Assembly (NCBI RefSeq): GCF_004348445.1
Contig: NZ_SMKV01000029.1
Span: forward strand, 1-64,000
Direction: 5' to 3'
DNA length: 64,000 nucleotides
DNA from: Saccharopolyspora aridisoli
GTDB lineage: Bacteria > Actinomycetota > Actinomycetes > Mycobacteriales > Pseudonocardiaceae
Positions 7,568 through 16,151 of this stretch are shown here, piece after piece (position 1 is the stretch's first letter; every line of letters starts with the position of its first letter). The notes under the pieces were generated by a model. That model did not search any database and was not told the DNA's origin. It saw only the letters and a program-made list of their open reading frames with translations. The position numbers and the translations under genes were made by a program.

Positions 7568-8931
7568 CGCTGCACCTGGACGACTTGCGCGTTCGCCACC
7601 TCGGCGAGTGCCGCTACGACTCACCGCTGTCCGCGATGCTCGCCGCCAAGCGGACCTCTCCGCACTACGTGGCCGAAGGCGACCGGGTCCTGCTGGAGGA
7701 CACCGTGTCCATGCTCGCCGAGCACGGCCTCAGCCCGCACGACCTGCCGAGCTTCGAGGCCGCAGGTCCGCGCCGCAAGATCTACTTCGACCCGGCGCGG
7801 GTCACCGCCGGCATCGTCACCTGCGGTGGGCTGTGCCCCGGGCTCAACGACGTCATCCGCGGCCTGGTGCAGGAACTGACCGTGCAGTACGACGTCAAGC
7901 GCATCGTGGGCTTCCGCAACGGACTTCGGGGCCTGACCGCCCGGCACCGCGACGACACCATCGAGCTGACGCCCGACCGCGTGCGCGACATCCACAACGC
8001 GGGCGGCACCATCCTGGGCAGCTCGCGAGGAGCGCAGGACGCCGAGGAGATGGTCGACAGCCTCCTGCTGCGCGGCATCAACGTCCTGTTCGTCATCGGC
8101 GGGGACGGGGGCATGAACGCCGCGACGAACTTGGCCGCGGCGATCCGGGCACGAGGTCTGGACATCGCCGTCATCGGCGTGCCCAAGACGATCGACAACG
8201 ACCTGCCCTACACCGACCAGTCCTTCGGGTTCCAGAGCGCTTTCGCGCAGGCGGCCAACTTCATCTCCTCGGTCTCCATCGAGGCCGCGGCCAGCCCGGA
8301 CGGGATCGGCATCGTGAAGCTGATGGGACGGCATTCCGGGTTCATCGCCTGCTACGCCTCGCTGGCCCGCAACGCGGCGGACATCGTCCTCATCCCGGAG
8401 GTCCCCTTCGCCCTGGAGGGCGAGGACGGGTTGCTGGCCCGGGTCGAGCGGCACGTCCGGTCGAAGGGCTTCGTGGTCATCGTCGTCGCCGAAGGAGCGG
8501 GGCAGGACCTGCTCGCCGAGCGCGGCCTGCTGGAGGGCAATGCCACCGACGCCTCCGGGAACGCCAAGCTCGGCGACATCGGAGGGCTGCTCCGGGAGAC
8601 CATCACCGCTCACCTGACGGCGGCCGGGCTGGCGCCGACGGTGCGCTACATCGATCCCAGCTACGCCATCCGCAGCGTGACCGCCAACGCCTACGACAGC
8701 GTCTACTGCCTGCGCCTGGCGCACGCCGCGGTGCACGCGGCCATGGCCGGTCGCACGGAGACCGCGGTGGTGCGCTGGCGGCGGCGGTTCGTGCACGTGC
8801 CGATGCCGCTGATCATCAGCCACCGCAACCAGGTCGATCCGGACGGTGACCTGTGGATGTCGGTGCTCGAAGCGACCGGCCACCTCGTCCACGACCCGGC
8901 ACCGCACCGCCCGCTGCTCGTCGAGAGGTGA
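7564..8931 (+). CDS. pfkA: 6-phosphofructokinase (plant/trypanosome-like group)
   Basis: Phosphorylates fructose 6-phosphate to the bisphosphate and so feeds the aldolase branch of the RuMP cycle. The 455-aa protein is longer than the 320-aa bacterial PfkA because of an extra N-terminal segment of about 75 residues. Motifs are TCGGLCPGLND at 86-96, VIGGDGGMNAA at 177-187, VIGVPKTIDNDLPYTD at 203-218 and KLMGRHSGFIA at 252-262. The glycine in GGDGG favours ATP; pyrophosphate enzymes have GGDD. The lysine in PKTIDND occurs in PPi-dependent enzymes and in plant and trypanosome ATP enzymes. ATP dependence is therefore more likely but needs assay, since the methylotroph Amycolatopsis methanolica has a PPi-dependent PFK. 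It is the last gene of the operon. Confidence 0.88.
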   Translation: MTLHLDDLRVRHLGECRYDSPLSAMLAAKRTSPHYVAEGDRVLLEDTVSMLAEHGLSPHDLPSFEAAGPRRKIYFDPARVTAGIVTCGGLCPGLNDVIRGLVQELTVQYDVKRIVGFRNGLRGLTARHRDDTIELTPDRVRDIHNAGGTILGSSRGAQDAEEMVDSLLLRGINVLFVIGGDGGMNAATNLAAAIRARGLDIAVIGVPKTIDNDLPYTDQSFGFQSAFAQAANFISSVSIEAAASPDGIGIVKLMGRHSGFIACYASLARNAADIVLIPEVPFALEGEDGLLARVERHVRSKGFVVIVVAEGAGQDLLAERGLLEGNATDASGNAKLGDIGGLLRETITAHLTAAGLAPTVRYIDPSYAIRSVTANAYDSVYCLRLAHAAVHAAMAGRTETAVVRWRRRFVHVPMPLIISHRNQVDPDGDLWMSVLEATGHLVHDPAPHRPLLVER

Positions 8932-8961
8932 TCTGGACCACCGCTGGTTGTCGCCGGGCTG

Positions 8962-9030
8962 CCGCTCGTGCGCCGTTCGCCAGCGGTCGTCGCGTTCTGC
9001 TTGCCCCCGAAATCTCGCACGACGTAGCTT
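8962..9030 (+). promoter_or_regulatory. Predicted promoter and LytTR-like sites of the regulator gene
   Basis: CCGCTCGT (8962-8969) and GCGGTCGT (8983-8990) are 21 bp apart. The second starts exactly 18 bp before TTGCCC (9001-9006), which has an 18-base spacer to TAGCTT (9025-9030), a reasonable -10. This repeats the geometry seen at hxlA, hxlB and fba with weaker repeats, and suggests autoregulation of the AcoR-GAF-LytTR gene that begins at 9201. Confidence 0.45.
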
Positions 9031-9200
9031 TCGGCCCGAGGTCGTGAAGGCCGGAGCGCGAGACCCTCAAACGCCCATTCGCCGTTCGCGACGTGCTCCC
9101 AACAAGCCAGCGGTCCGTGCGCGACACGGTTCGTCCCGGTGCGTGGTTCCCACGTCCGCACTCGTTCCGGGTTGGTGAGAAGACCAAAGGCGGTCCCCAG

Positions 9201-10601
9201 ATGGTAGACATGCACCGGCTCGACCTCCCGGCCCGCAAACCGCGCAAGCCGACGGTGTACGAGGCGTGGGAGCGCTTCGTGCGGGGTGAGGACGACGTCC
9301 ACGGCGTGCGGCCGGAGGTGGCGATGTCCTGGCACCGCTGCCGGGACCAGTACGCCGTCGACCCCGCGCTCACCGAGGCCCCGGTCGCCACGGCCGACGT
9401 CGACCACGCGCTGGAGCACGACGTGGTGTTCGCCGAGCTGGGTTTTCGCGCGGCCTCGGTCGTGGACGAGGTGAGCAACATGGGTGGCGTCGTGACGGTC
9501 GCCGACGCCTCCGGCCGGGTGCTGGCCGAATGGGGTGACAGGGCCACGCGCTCCTTCGCCGCCAAGGCCAACCTGGCGCCCTGGTACTGCTGGTCGGAGT
9601 GCGCCACCGGCACCAACGGCATGGGAACCGCGCTGGAGACGACTTCCCCCGTGGTGATCAGGGGCGCGGAGCACTGGTGCCAGGCTTTCCACGACTGGAC
9701 CTGCGCTGGCGTGGCGGTGCGGGACGTGGTGACCAAGGAACCGGTCGCGGTCCTCAACATCTCCTGCTGGCGCAGCGAGCTCCCCAAGGTTGCGGGTGCG
9801 TGGTTGAGCAACGCCGCCAGCAGGACGCAGTTCATGCTCCGCCGTCGTGCCCGCGATGCCGGTGCCGAGCTGGTCGCGGCCTACAACCACGCGCGCTCGC
9901 GTTCGGGCGCTTCGGTGGCGGCCCTGGATCCCGCCGGCCGCGTGGTGATCGCCGATGACAAGGCGAGCGTGCTGCTCGGCGTGCCGAGCTCGACGCCTGC
10001 GCCCGACCCGGCGGTGCGGTGGAACCCGAGGCTCCCGGATCTGATCCGAGCCGCGCGGTACGCCGCCAAGCAGGCGTCCCACAACCCCGCTTGGGTCGGG
10101 TCCACGCAGGTCTTCACCCACCTCGCCGACGATCCGACGCCGATCAGCTTCCGGCCGGTGTTCCTGTCCGGGAACCTGGTCGGGACCCTGGTGTCGTTCG
10201 GCCTCTCCGAGGGTGAGCAGCTGCCGCGCGCGGACTGCGGGGGAGGTGCCCACGGCCAGGGCCAGGCGCCGCGGATCGTCGCGACCAGGGAGAACCGGAT
10301 GGTGCTGCTGCGCCCGCCTGAGGTCTCGTTCGCCGAGTCGGAGGGCAACGACGTCTGGTTGTCCACCGACCAGGGTCGCCTGCGCGCGGCGACGCCGGCC
10401 CTGGACAAGCTGGAACGAGAGCTGAGTGGCAGCGGATTCCTCCGAGTGCACCGGCAGTACGTGGTGAACCTCGACCGCGTCCGGGAGGTCGAGCGCGGTT
10501 TCAAGGGCGAACTGGCTCTGGTGATGGACGGCCAGGCGAACGCGATGGTGCCCGTGTCCCGGCGGAACGCTCCGGCGGTGCGGCGCGAGCTGGGTATCTG
10601 A
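9201..10601 (+). CDS. AcoR/GAF-type sensor fused to a LytTR DNA-binding domain
   Basis: A 466-aa transcription regulator. The N terminus is like AcoR-family activators: [19 protein letters not shown] at about 35-53, then a GAF sensor domain with the typical [15 protein letters not shown] near 132-146 and a [10 protein letters not shown] segment. A second PAS/GAF-like region spans about 235-340. Instead of the AAA+ and Fis domains expected after AcoR-GAF, the C terminus from about 360 is a LytTR domain containing [18 protein letters not shown]. It sits between the RuMP operon and katG and is the best candidate activator for the 21-bp repeat promoters. The GAF ligand is probably a small alcohol or aldehyde, by analogy with AcoR-type sensors. 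The ATG at 9201 is chosen over an upstream GTG at 9093 because conserved sequence starts here. Confidence 0.8.
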   Translation: MVDMHRLDLPARKPRKPTVYEAWERFVRGEDDVHGVRPEVAMSWHRCRDQYAVDPALTEAPVATADVDHALEHDVVFAELGFRAASVVDEVSNMGGVVTVADASGRVLAEWGDRATRSFAAKANLAPWYCWSECATGTNGMGTALETTSPVVIRGAEHWCQAFHDWTCAGVAVRDVVTKEPVAVLNISCWRSELPKVAGAWLSNAASRTQFMLRRRARDAGAELVAAYNHARSRSGASVAALDPAGRVVIADDKASVLLGVPSSTPAPDPAVRWNPRLPDLIRAARYAAKQASHNPAWVGSTQVFTHLADDPTPISFRPVFLSGNLVGTLVSFGLSEGEQLPRADCGGGAHGQGQAPRIVATRENRMVLLRPPEVSFAESEGNDVWLSTDQGRLRAATPALDKLERELSGSGFLRVHRQYVVNLDRVREVERGFKGELALVMDGQANAMVPVSRRNAPAVRRELGI

Positions 10602-10621
10602 GTTCACCGAGGGAGGTTCCG

Positions 10622-12841
10622 ATGCCGGAGAACCCGGATGCGGTGGCGGTCAGGAGGAACTACGACCAGAGCGTGCGGCGGCGCGTTGAACGCGTCCGCA
10701 ACCATCCGGCGGCGGGTGGGGACAACCGCGACTGGTGGCCGGGTCGGCTGGACCTGACGATCTTGGCCAAGCATCACCCCGCGGCCAACCCCCTGGGCCC
10801 GGATTTCGACTACCCGGCCGAGTTCGCGAAGGTCGATCTGGACGCGCTGGCCCGCGATGTCGACGAGGTCCTGACGACCTCGCAGGAGTGGTGGCCTGCC
10901 GATTTCGGGCACTACGGGCCGCTGGTGCTGCGCATGGCCTGGCACTGCGCGGGCACTTATCGCCTCGGCGACGGCCGAGGCGGGGCCAGGACGGGGATGC
11001 AGCGCTTCGCGCCGACCAACAGCTGGCCGGACAACCGGAACCTGGACAAGGCCCGGCGGTTGTTGTGGCCGGTCAAGCAGAAGTACGGCCGCAGCATCTC
11101 CTGGGCCGACCTCATGGTCTTCGCCGGCAACCGCGCGTTGGAGTCCATGGGGTTCACGACGCTGGGTTTCGCGGGTGGACGCGAAGACGTGTGGGAGTCC
11201 GAAGCCGACGTCTACTGGGGTCCGGAGCGCGCCTGGCTCGCGGATGAGCGCCACACCGGTGTGCGAGATCTTCAAGAGCCCCTCGCAGCGGACGAGATGG
11301 GCTTGATCTACGTCGATCCGCAGGGTCCGTCGACGCTGCCGGATCCGATCGCGGCGGGCCGTGCGATCCGGGAGTCGTTCCGGCGGATGGGGATGAACGA
11401 CGAGGAGACCGTCGCGCTCATCGTCGGCGGGCACACCTTCGGGAAGACCCACGGCGCCGCCGACCTGGACCACCTGGCAGCCGAACCCGAGGGTGCGGGT
11501 TTGGAGGAACAAGGGCTGGGCTGGAACAACAGCTACGGAACCGGCAAGGGCCCGGATGCGATCACGACGGGGTTGGAGGGGATCTGGACGCCCACCCCGA
11601 CCAGCTGGGACAACTCGTTCCTGGAGACCCTCTTCGCCTACGAGTGGGACGTCGTGCTCAGCCCAGCCGGACTCTGGCAGTGGGTGCCGAGCGGGGACCA
11701 GGGTCACGGCACGGCCCCGGATCCCCACGACCCGATGAAGCGGCGCACGCCGACGATGCTCACCACCGACCTCGCGTTGCAGGAAGACCCCGGCTACGGG
11801 CCGATCGCCCGACGGTTCCTCGCCCGCCCCGACGAACTCGCCGACACCTTCGCGCGAGCGTGGTTCAAGCTCACCCACATCGACATGGGGCCCCGCCACA
11901 ACTACTTGGGACCGCTGGTTCCGGCGGAACGGATGATCTGGCAGGACCCGGTGCCCGAGGTCGACCACGAACTCGTCGACGACACCGACATCGCCGACCT
12001 CAAGAACCGCATCTCGGCCAGCGGGATCCCGATCCCGCAGCTGGTGTTCACCGCGTGGGCCTCCGCGTCCACCTACCGCGACAGCGACAAGCGCGGCGGC
12101 TCCGACGGAGCTCGCATCCGCCTCGAACCCCAACGCCGCTGGGACGTCAACGACCCTGGCACCACCGGTCCGGTGCTGGCCGCGCTGGAGGGCATCCAGC
12201 AGGAGTTCAACGCCGAACAGGCTGGGGAGAAACGGGTTTCGCTCGCCGACCTCATCGTGCTCGCCGGCTGCGCAGCGGTGGAACGCGCCGCCAGCGGTGT
12301 CCGGGTTCCGTTCACCCCCGGACGCGCCGACGCCACCCAGGAGTGGACGGACGTCGAATCCTTGGCCGCGATCGAACCCGCAGCGGACGGCTTCCGCAAC
12401 TACGTCAGCGCGAAACCGCAGCTGCCGGCCGAACACCTGCTGATCGATAGGGCGAACCAGTTGAGGTTGAGCGCACCCGAGATGACCGCGCTCATCGGTG
12501 GACTCCGCGTGCTCGGCGCCAACCACCGCAGCACACCGGTGGGAGTGCTCACCACGCGACCGGGCGAGTTGACCAACGACTTCTTCACCAACCTCCTCGA
12601 CATGAACGTCGACTGGGCACCGAGGTCGGTCACGCGGGGCATCGCCACCACCTTCGAAGGTCGTGACCGCGAAACCGGAAAACCCCGGTGGACGGCCAGC
12701 CGGGTCGACCTCGTCTTCGGTTGGCACTCCGAATTGCGCGCCCTCGCGGAGATGTACGCGGCCGAGCCGGACACGTTCTCGCGCGTATTCGTGTCGGCCT
12801 GGGACAAGGTCATGAACCTGGGCCGATCGGAAATGCGGTGA
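10622..12841 (+). CDS. katG: Catalase-peroxidase
   Basis: A 739-aa bifunctional heme catalase-peroxidase of full length with duplicated plant-peroxidase folds. The distal site [11 protein letters not shown] is near 103-113, including the Trp and His of the active site; the tyrosine of the Met-Tyr-Trp cofactor is in [11 protein letters not shown] near 223-233; and the Met lies in [12 protein letters not shown] near 250. The proximal heme histidine is in [13 protein letters not shown] near 264-276. GGGAGG precedes the ATG, which is only 20 bases after the LytTR-fusion regulator, so the two may be cotranscribed. In the methylotrophy context it may remove peroxide made during alcohol oxidation; a dedicated catalase-peroxidase is known in methanol-grown Amycolatopsis. 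No FurA gene is adjacent, which is unusual for katG. Confidence 0.95.
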   Translation: MPENPDAVAVRRNYDQSVRRRVERVRNHPAAGGDNRDWWPGRLDLTILAKHHPAANPLGPDFDYPAEFAKVDLDALARDVDEVLTTSQEWWPADFGHYGPLVLRMAWHCAGTYRLGDGRGGARTGMQRFAPTNSWPDNRNLDKARRLLWPVKQKYGRSISWADLMVFAGNRALESMGFTTLGFAGGREDVWESEADVYWGPERAWLADERHTGVRDLQEPLAADEMGLIYVDPQGPSTLPDPIAAGRAIRESFRRMGMNDEETVALIVGGHTFGKTHGAADLDHLAAEPEGAGLEEQGLGWNNSYGTGKGPDAITTGLEGIWTPTPTSWDNSFLETLFAYEWDVVLSPAGLWQWVPSGDQGHGTAPDPHDPMKRRTPTMLTTDLALQEDPGYGPIARRFLARPDELADTFARAWFKLTHIDMGPRHNYLGPLVPAERMIWQDPVPEVDHELVDDTDIADLKNRISASGIPIPQLVFTAWASASTYRDSDKRGGSDGARIRLEPQRRWDVNDPGTTGPVLAALEGIQQEFNAEQAGEKRVSLADLIVLAGCAAVERAASGVRVPFTPGRADATQEWTDVESLAAIEPAADGFRNYVSAKPQLPAEHLLIDRANQLRLSAPEMTALIGGLRVLGANHRSTPVGVLTTRPGELTNDFFTNLLDMNVDWAPRSVTRGIATTFEGRDRETGKPRWTASRVDLVFGWHSELRALAEMYAAEPDTFSRVFVSAWDKVMNLGRSEMR

Positions 12842-13341
12842 CGTCGTCGCTCGCATTCGGCGGCATTTCAGGAGGTGTGAGGATCGCCGACCCGAAAGCG
12901 CTTTCTGCCCGGTGGAAATCCGGCGGTGAATCGATTCTCCCGGGCGGGTTCTCCCACTGCGGAACTGGCCTCGCGAGCGCTGGTCACCGGTGCCTCGTCG
13001 GGGCCCAACTCCGTTGGGCGGTAGTCGATTCCGCGCGAGCGGTGCAGGGTCACCGGTTAGCGGTCAACTCTTCCGAATTCGTTGTGCGACCCGTAAAATC
13101 GATGAGTATCACAGGGTGAATCGAAAAGCACACTCGGGCCTGGCGATCACATTCCGAGTCGCCGTTGACCGGGCCGATGAGTACCTGTGGCGGGGAACGC
13201 TGCTTCAGCTCGCCGAGCTCCACTGGTAGTTGCTGATCCTCGTCTCCCGCCGTTGCGGCGACCGTGCTCGCGCATTCCGCGAGCACATCGGCGTGGCGTG
13301 AGTGATCCGGAATCGGGATTCGAACGAGGAGGTGAGGTCCA
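12842..13341. promoter_or_regulatory. 500-bp gene-free region upstream of the PQQ dehydrogenase locus
   Basis: No convincing gene is present. The pentamer GCGGT recurs at 13018, 13039 and 13060, exactly 21 bp apart, and the outer two copies extend into similar 16-mers ending in TTCCG. A possible promoter follows: TTCCGA (13071-13076), 17 bases, TAAAAT (13094-13099). A second TTGACC occurs at 13165-13170 without good repeats in front of it. The 21-bp phase matches the LytTR arrays elsewhere, but the motif is divergent, so binding by the same regulator is speculative. Confidence 0.4.
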
Positions 13342-13803
13342 ATGACGTCAACCCAAGAACGTGAAGACCTTCTGAGTGAACTCGGCTTGGACGCGCAGAA
13401 CAGCGCGGCCATCGGTCGCGTGCTGGGGACCGGCAACATCTTGCGGGCCACCGAGCGGGCCGACGGCACGATGGAGGCGACCATCCGGATCAGGGAAGAC
13501 GAGATCTGCTGGGACCCGGCGATTCTCGTGCTCCCGCACGGTGGTGACGTCGAGCTGACGATCATCAACGACGACAAGAACACGCACGCTTGCCTGCTCC
13601 CGAGCAACGGCGACAAGAAGTTCATCTGGCTGCTGAACCACTCGAAGGGTCGGGCGAAGCTCAACCTGGATGGCCCCGGCTACTACTGGTACAGCTCCCC
13701 GGGCGGGAATGACGAGGGCCGCGGTCTGACCGCCGCCATCGTGGTGCTCGGCGAGGTGCCGCCGGAAGCCCGTCTCGACCGTCCCGACCAGCCGCGCCGG
13801 TAG
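13342..13803 (+). CDS. Small cupredoxin-like PQQ-associated protein
   Basis: A 153-aa protein with a C-terminal cupredoxin-like beta sandwich (about residues 45-137), directly upstream of the PQQ dehydrogenase, with only 14 bases between them. It resembles the small PQQ-associated proteins found next to PQQ dehydrogenases in mycobacteria (MSMEG_3727-like), a recognition made from memory. The first copper-ligand region is NTHACLLPSNG at 80-90, but the usual Cys-His-Met loop reads GYYWYSSPGGNDEGRGL at 113-129, with Ser and Gly where Cys and His would be. It may therefore not bind type 1 copper and could act as a docking or maturation partner. No signal peptide is visible. GAGGAGGTGAGG precedes the ATG. 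Confidence 0.72.
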   Translation: MTSTQEREDLLSELGLDAQNSAAIGRVLGTGNILRATERADGTMEATIRIREDEICWDPAILVLPHGGDVELTIINDDKNTHACLLPSNGDKKFIWLLNHSKGRAKLNLDGPGYYWYSSPGGNDEGRGLTAAIVVLGEVPPEARLDRPDQPRR

Positions 13804-13817
13804 AAAGGATCGAACTG

Positions 13818-15503
13818 ATGACAGTCGAATACGTTGACGCCGGTGACGCGATCGACCACGGAGCGCTGAGCGCCGTTTCCGGCACCGCTCCGGCCGTCAC
13901 CGACAACATCGACTACGAGCGCATCCTCAACGCGCGTTCGGAATCGCACAACTGGATCACCTACTACGGCGACTACGACGGCAAGCGGTACAGCCTGCTG
14001 GACCAGATCAACACCGAGAACGTCAAGCGTCTCGGGCCGGCCTGGATCTTCCAGGCGGGAACCTCCGGGCAGATCGCCGGTGCCTCGACCTACGCTTTCG
14101 AGACCTGTCCGCTGGTCGTGGACGGCGTCATGTACGTGACCGGCTGGGACGGCTGGTTCTGGGCCCTGGACGCCAAGACCGGTGAGCAGCTGTGGCGCTA
14201 CAAGCACGCCGTTCCCTTCGACGTCTCGCTGTGCTGCGGCAACGTCAACCGCGGTTCCGCGGTGGCCAACGGCAAGGTCTACTTCGTGACCCCGAACGCC
14301 CACCTGCTCGCGCTGGACGCGGCCACGGGCAAGAAGGTCTGGGAGAAGACCATCGGTGACGTCCGCGCGGGCGAGAGCGCCTCGCTGGCCCCGCTGGTCA
14401 TCAAGGACACGATCATCACCGGCAGCGCCGGTGGCGAGTTCGGCGTGCGCGGGCACATCGACTGCTGGGACCTGGAGACCGGTGAGCAGCGCTGGCGCTG
14501 CTACACCGTGCCCAAGCCCGGTGAGCCGGGTTCGGAGACCTGGCCGGCCGACGGCGAGGCGTGGGCGCGCGGCGGTGCGAACCACTGGGTCACCGGAACC
14601 TACGACCCCGATACGAACCTGTACTACGCGGGAACCGGCAACCCGGCACCCGACTTCGACGGCGCGGTGCGCGAGGGCGACAACCTCTACACCGACAGCG
14701 TCGTCGCGGTGGACGTCGACACCGGCCAGATCCGGTGGCATTACCAGTTCACCCCGCACGACCTGTGGGACTACGACTCCACGATGGAGATGACCCTGTT
14801 CGAGAGGGACGGGAAGAAGCTCCTCGGGCACTTCGACAAGAACGGCTACTTCTTCGTGCTCGACCGCACCAACGGCGAGTTGCAGCACGTGACGCCGTTC
14901 GTCGACCGGATCGACTGGGGCACCATCACCCGCGACGGCAAGGTGACCCCGCGCAAGTACCCGGACAAGGAAGGCGAGCCCGTCCACTTCTACCCCGGCC
15001 CGGCCGGTGCGAAGGAGTGGACGCACGCCGCCTACAGCCCGCGCACCGACATGTTCTACGTGCCGGTCGCCGACGTGGGTGCGACCGCGACCAGGCGTCG
15101 TCGCGAGTTCAAGGAAGGCATGCCGTACTGGGGCGCCGCCGTCCAGGTCGACATCGACAACATGGCCGGGTCGGTCAGCGCGTTCGACTCCCACGGGGAG
15201 GAGAAGTGGCGCTGGCGCAACCCGCACCCGATGGCCTCCTCGGTGCTGGCGACCGCCGGTGACGTGGTGTTCGCCGGTACGCCGACGGGCGAGTTCCTGG
15301 CCCTAGACGCCCGGACCGGCGAGGAGCTGTGGAAGTTCCAGTGCGGGAGCGGCCACCACGGCAGCCCCATGACCTACTCGGTCGACGGCAAGCAGTACGT
15401 CGCCGTACCGGTCGGCTGGGGTGGCTGGCTGGAGGGCATCATCCCCGGCATGCTCGGCGCAGGCCACGGCAGCGCGCTGATCGTGTTCGCGCTGCCGGAC
15501 TGA
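13818..15503 (+). CDS. PQQ-dependent alcohol (methanol) dehydrogenase, lanthanide-type residues
   Basis: A 561-aa eight-bladed quinoprotein of the methanol/ethanol dehydrogenase family. Family features are the vicinal disulfide Cys139-Cys140 in SLCCGNVNRG, GGEFGVRG at 205-212 with the metal-binding Glu207, GTGNPAP with Asn275, and FTPHDLWDYD at 311-320 with catalytic Asp318. Asp320, two residues later, is the extra aspartate that coordinates lanthanide in XoxF and ExaF enzymes and is Ala in calcium MxaF. Repeated beta-propeller motifs (ALDAKTGEQLW and similar) occur throughout. No signal peptide or twin-arginine leader is visible, which is odd for an enzyme that normally works outside the membrane. 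No cytochrome c or PQQ-biosynthesis gene is nearby. It probably supplies formaldehyde to the RuMP enzymes. Confidence 0.88.
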   Translation: MTVEYVDAGDAIDHGALSAVSGTAPAVTDNIDYERILNARSESHNWITYYGDYDGKRYSLLDQINTENVKRLGPAWIFQAGTSGQIAGASTYAFETCPLVVDGVMYVTGWDGWFWALDAKTGEQLWRYKHAVPFDVSLCCGNVNRGSAVANGKVYFVTPNAHLLALDAATGKKVWEKTIGDVRAGESASLAPLVIKDTIITGSAGGEFGVRGHIDCWDLETGEQRWRCYTVPKPGEPGSETWPADGEAWARGGANHWVTGTYDPDTNLYYAGTGNPAPDFDGAVREGDNLYTDSVVAVDVDTGQIRWHYQFTPHDLWDYDSTMEMTLFERDGKKLLGHFDKNGYFFVLDRTNGELQHVTPFVDRIDWGTITRDGKVTPRKYPDKEGEPVHFYPGPAGAKEWTHAAYSPRTDMFYVPVADVGATATRRRREFKEGMPYWGAAVQVDIDNMAGSVSAFDSHGEEKWRWRNPHPMASSVLATAGDVVFAGTPTGEFLALDARTGEELWKFQCGSGHHGSPMTYSVDGKQYVAVPVGWGGWLEGIIPGMLGAGHGSALIVFALPD

Positions 15504-15560
15504 CCGGCAGGCAGGAGTGACGACCGCACCGCGATCGGCGGTGCGGCGGGGTGAAGCAGG

Positions 15561-15615
15561 AGACCTCCGGTCGGGGGCGAGCGCACCGACGCCCGCACCA
15601 CCCGACCGGAGGTCT
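15561..15615 (+). terminator. Strong intrinsic terminator after the PQQ dehydrogenase
   Basis: AGACCTCCGGTCGGG (15561-15575) and CCCGACCGGAGGTCT (15601-15615) form a perfect 15-bp stem around a 25-base loop, followed by TCTTCC. A smaller GC hairpin lies just upstream near 15524-15545. It ends the cupredoxin-PQQ dehydrogenase operon. Confidence 0.8.
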
Positions 15616-15694
15616 TCTTCCTCGCCTCGCGCCTAGTTCATCAGGTGAGGAACGGGCCGGCGGACGGAACGCATCGACCGTCCGCCGAAACCCG

Positions 15695-15714
15695 TTGGTA
15701 CATCTTGGTACATC
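15695..15714. repeat. Tandem 10-bp repeat upstream of the stand-alone LytTR gene
   Basis: TTGGTACATC is repeated twice without a gap. The first copy overlaps CCGTTGGT (15692-15699), one mismatch from the LytTR-like CCGTTCGT. Ten bases is one helical turn, so the repeat could be an operator, but no 21-bp partner is seen. Confidence 0.3.
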
Positions 15715-15809
15715 GCGGGAACACCGTTGATCGGGCAGGTCCGGGCAGCGCGTCCTGGACGGGGTCAGACGAGCGAGTGGCTTCCGGAACACTGCAACGG
15801 GAGGATGCG

Positions 15810-16151
15810 TTGGGTGAGACGCGACGTGTTGTCGGGATCAGAGGGGACCGGCAGGTCCTGTTCGACATCGCCGAGGTGATCGTGGCCGAATCCGTCGGGA
15901 GGGCCGTCTGGCTGAGAACCGATCTCGGACGTTTCCGTTGCGCGACGGACGGAATCGACAACATCGACGACAAGTACGCGGCCTGCGGATTCGTGCGAGT
16001 TCACCGGAGCTACCTGGTGAACCTCAACCGCGTCCGCGAAGTGACGCGAAAGGACGGTGGCGAACTCGAACTCACCGTCGAGAACTACGGATGGGTCGTG
16101 CCGGTCTCGCGCCGGCGCGCGAAGTTCGTCACCGAAGCCCTCGGGCTCTAG
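15810..16151 (+). CDS. Stand-alone LytTR-domain DNA-binding protein
   Basis: A protein of about 113 residues consisting almost only of a LytTR domain. Its core FVRVHRSYLVNLNRVREV closely matches [18 protein letters not shown] in the fusion regulator at 9201, so both probably recognise the same kind of site. No receiver, GAF or membrane domain is present. The start is uncertain: TTG at 15810 has GGGAGG five bases upstream and begins just before the domain, while GTG codons at 15777 and 15645 would give longer forms without a clear ribosome site. It lies between the PQQ dehydrogenase terminator and fba. It may compete with or partner the larger regulator. Confidence 0.7.
   Translation: MGETRRVVGIRGDRQVLFDIAEVIVAESVGRAVWLRTDLGRFRCATDGIDNIDDKYAACGFVRVHRSYLVNLNRVREVTRKDGGELELTVENYGWVVPVSRRRAKFVTEALGL

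Noticed and set aside
12842-13341. The TTGACC at 13165 considered as a LytTR-controlled promoter
   Set aside because: The positions 18 and 39 bases upstream do not carry CCGTTCGT-like motifs, so the shared geometry is absent here.
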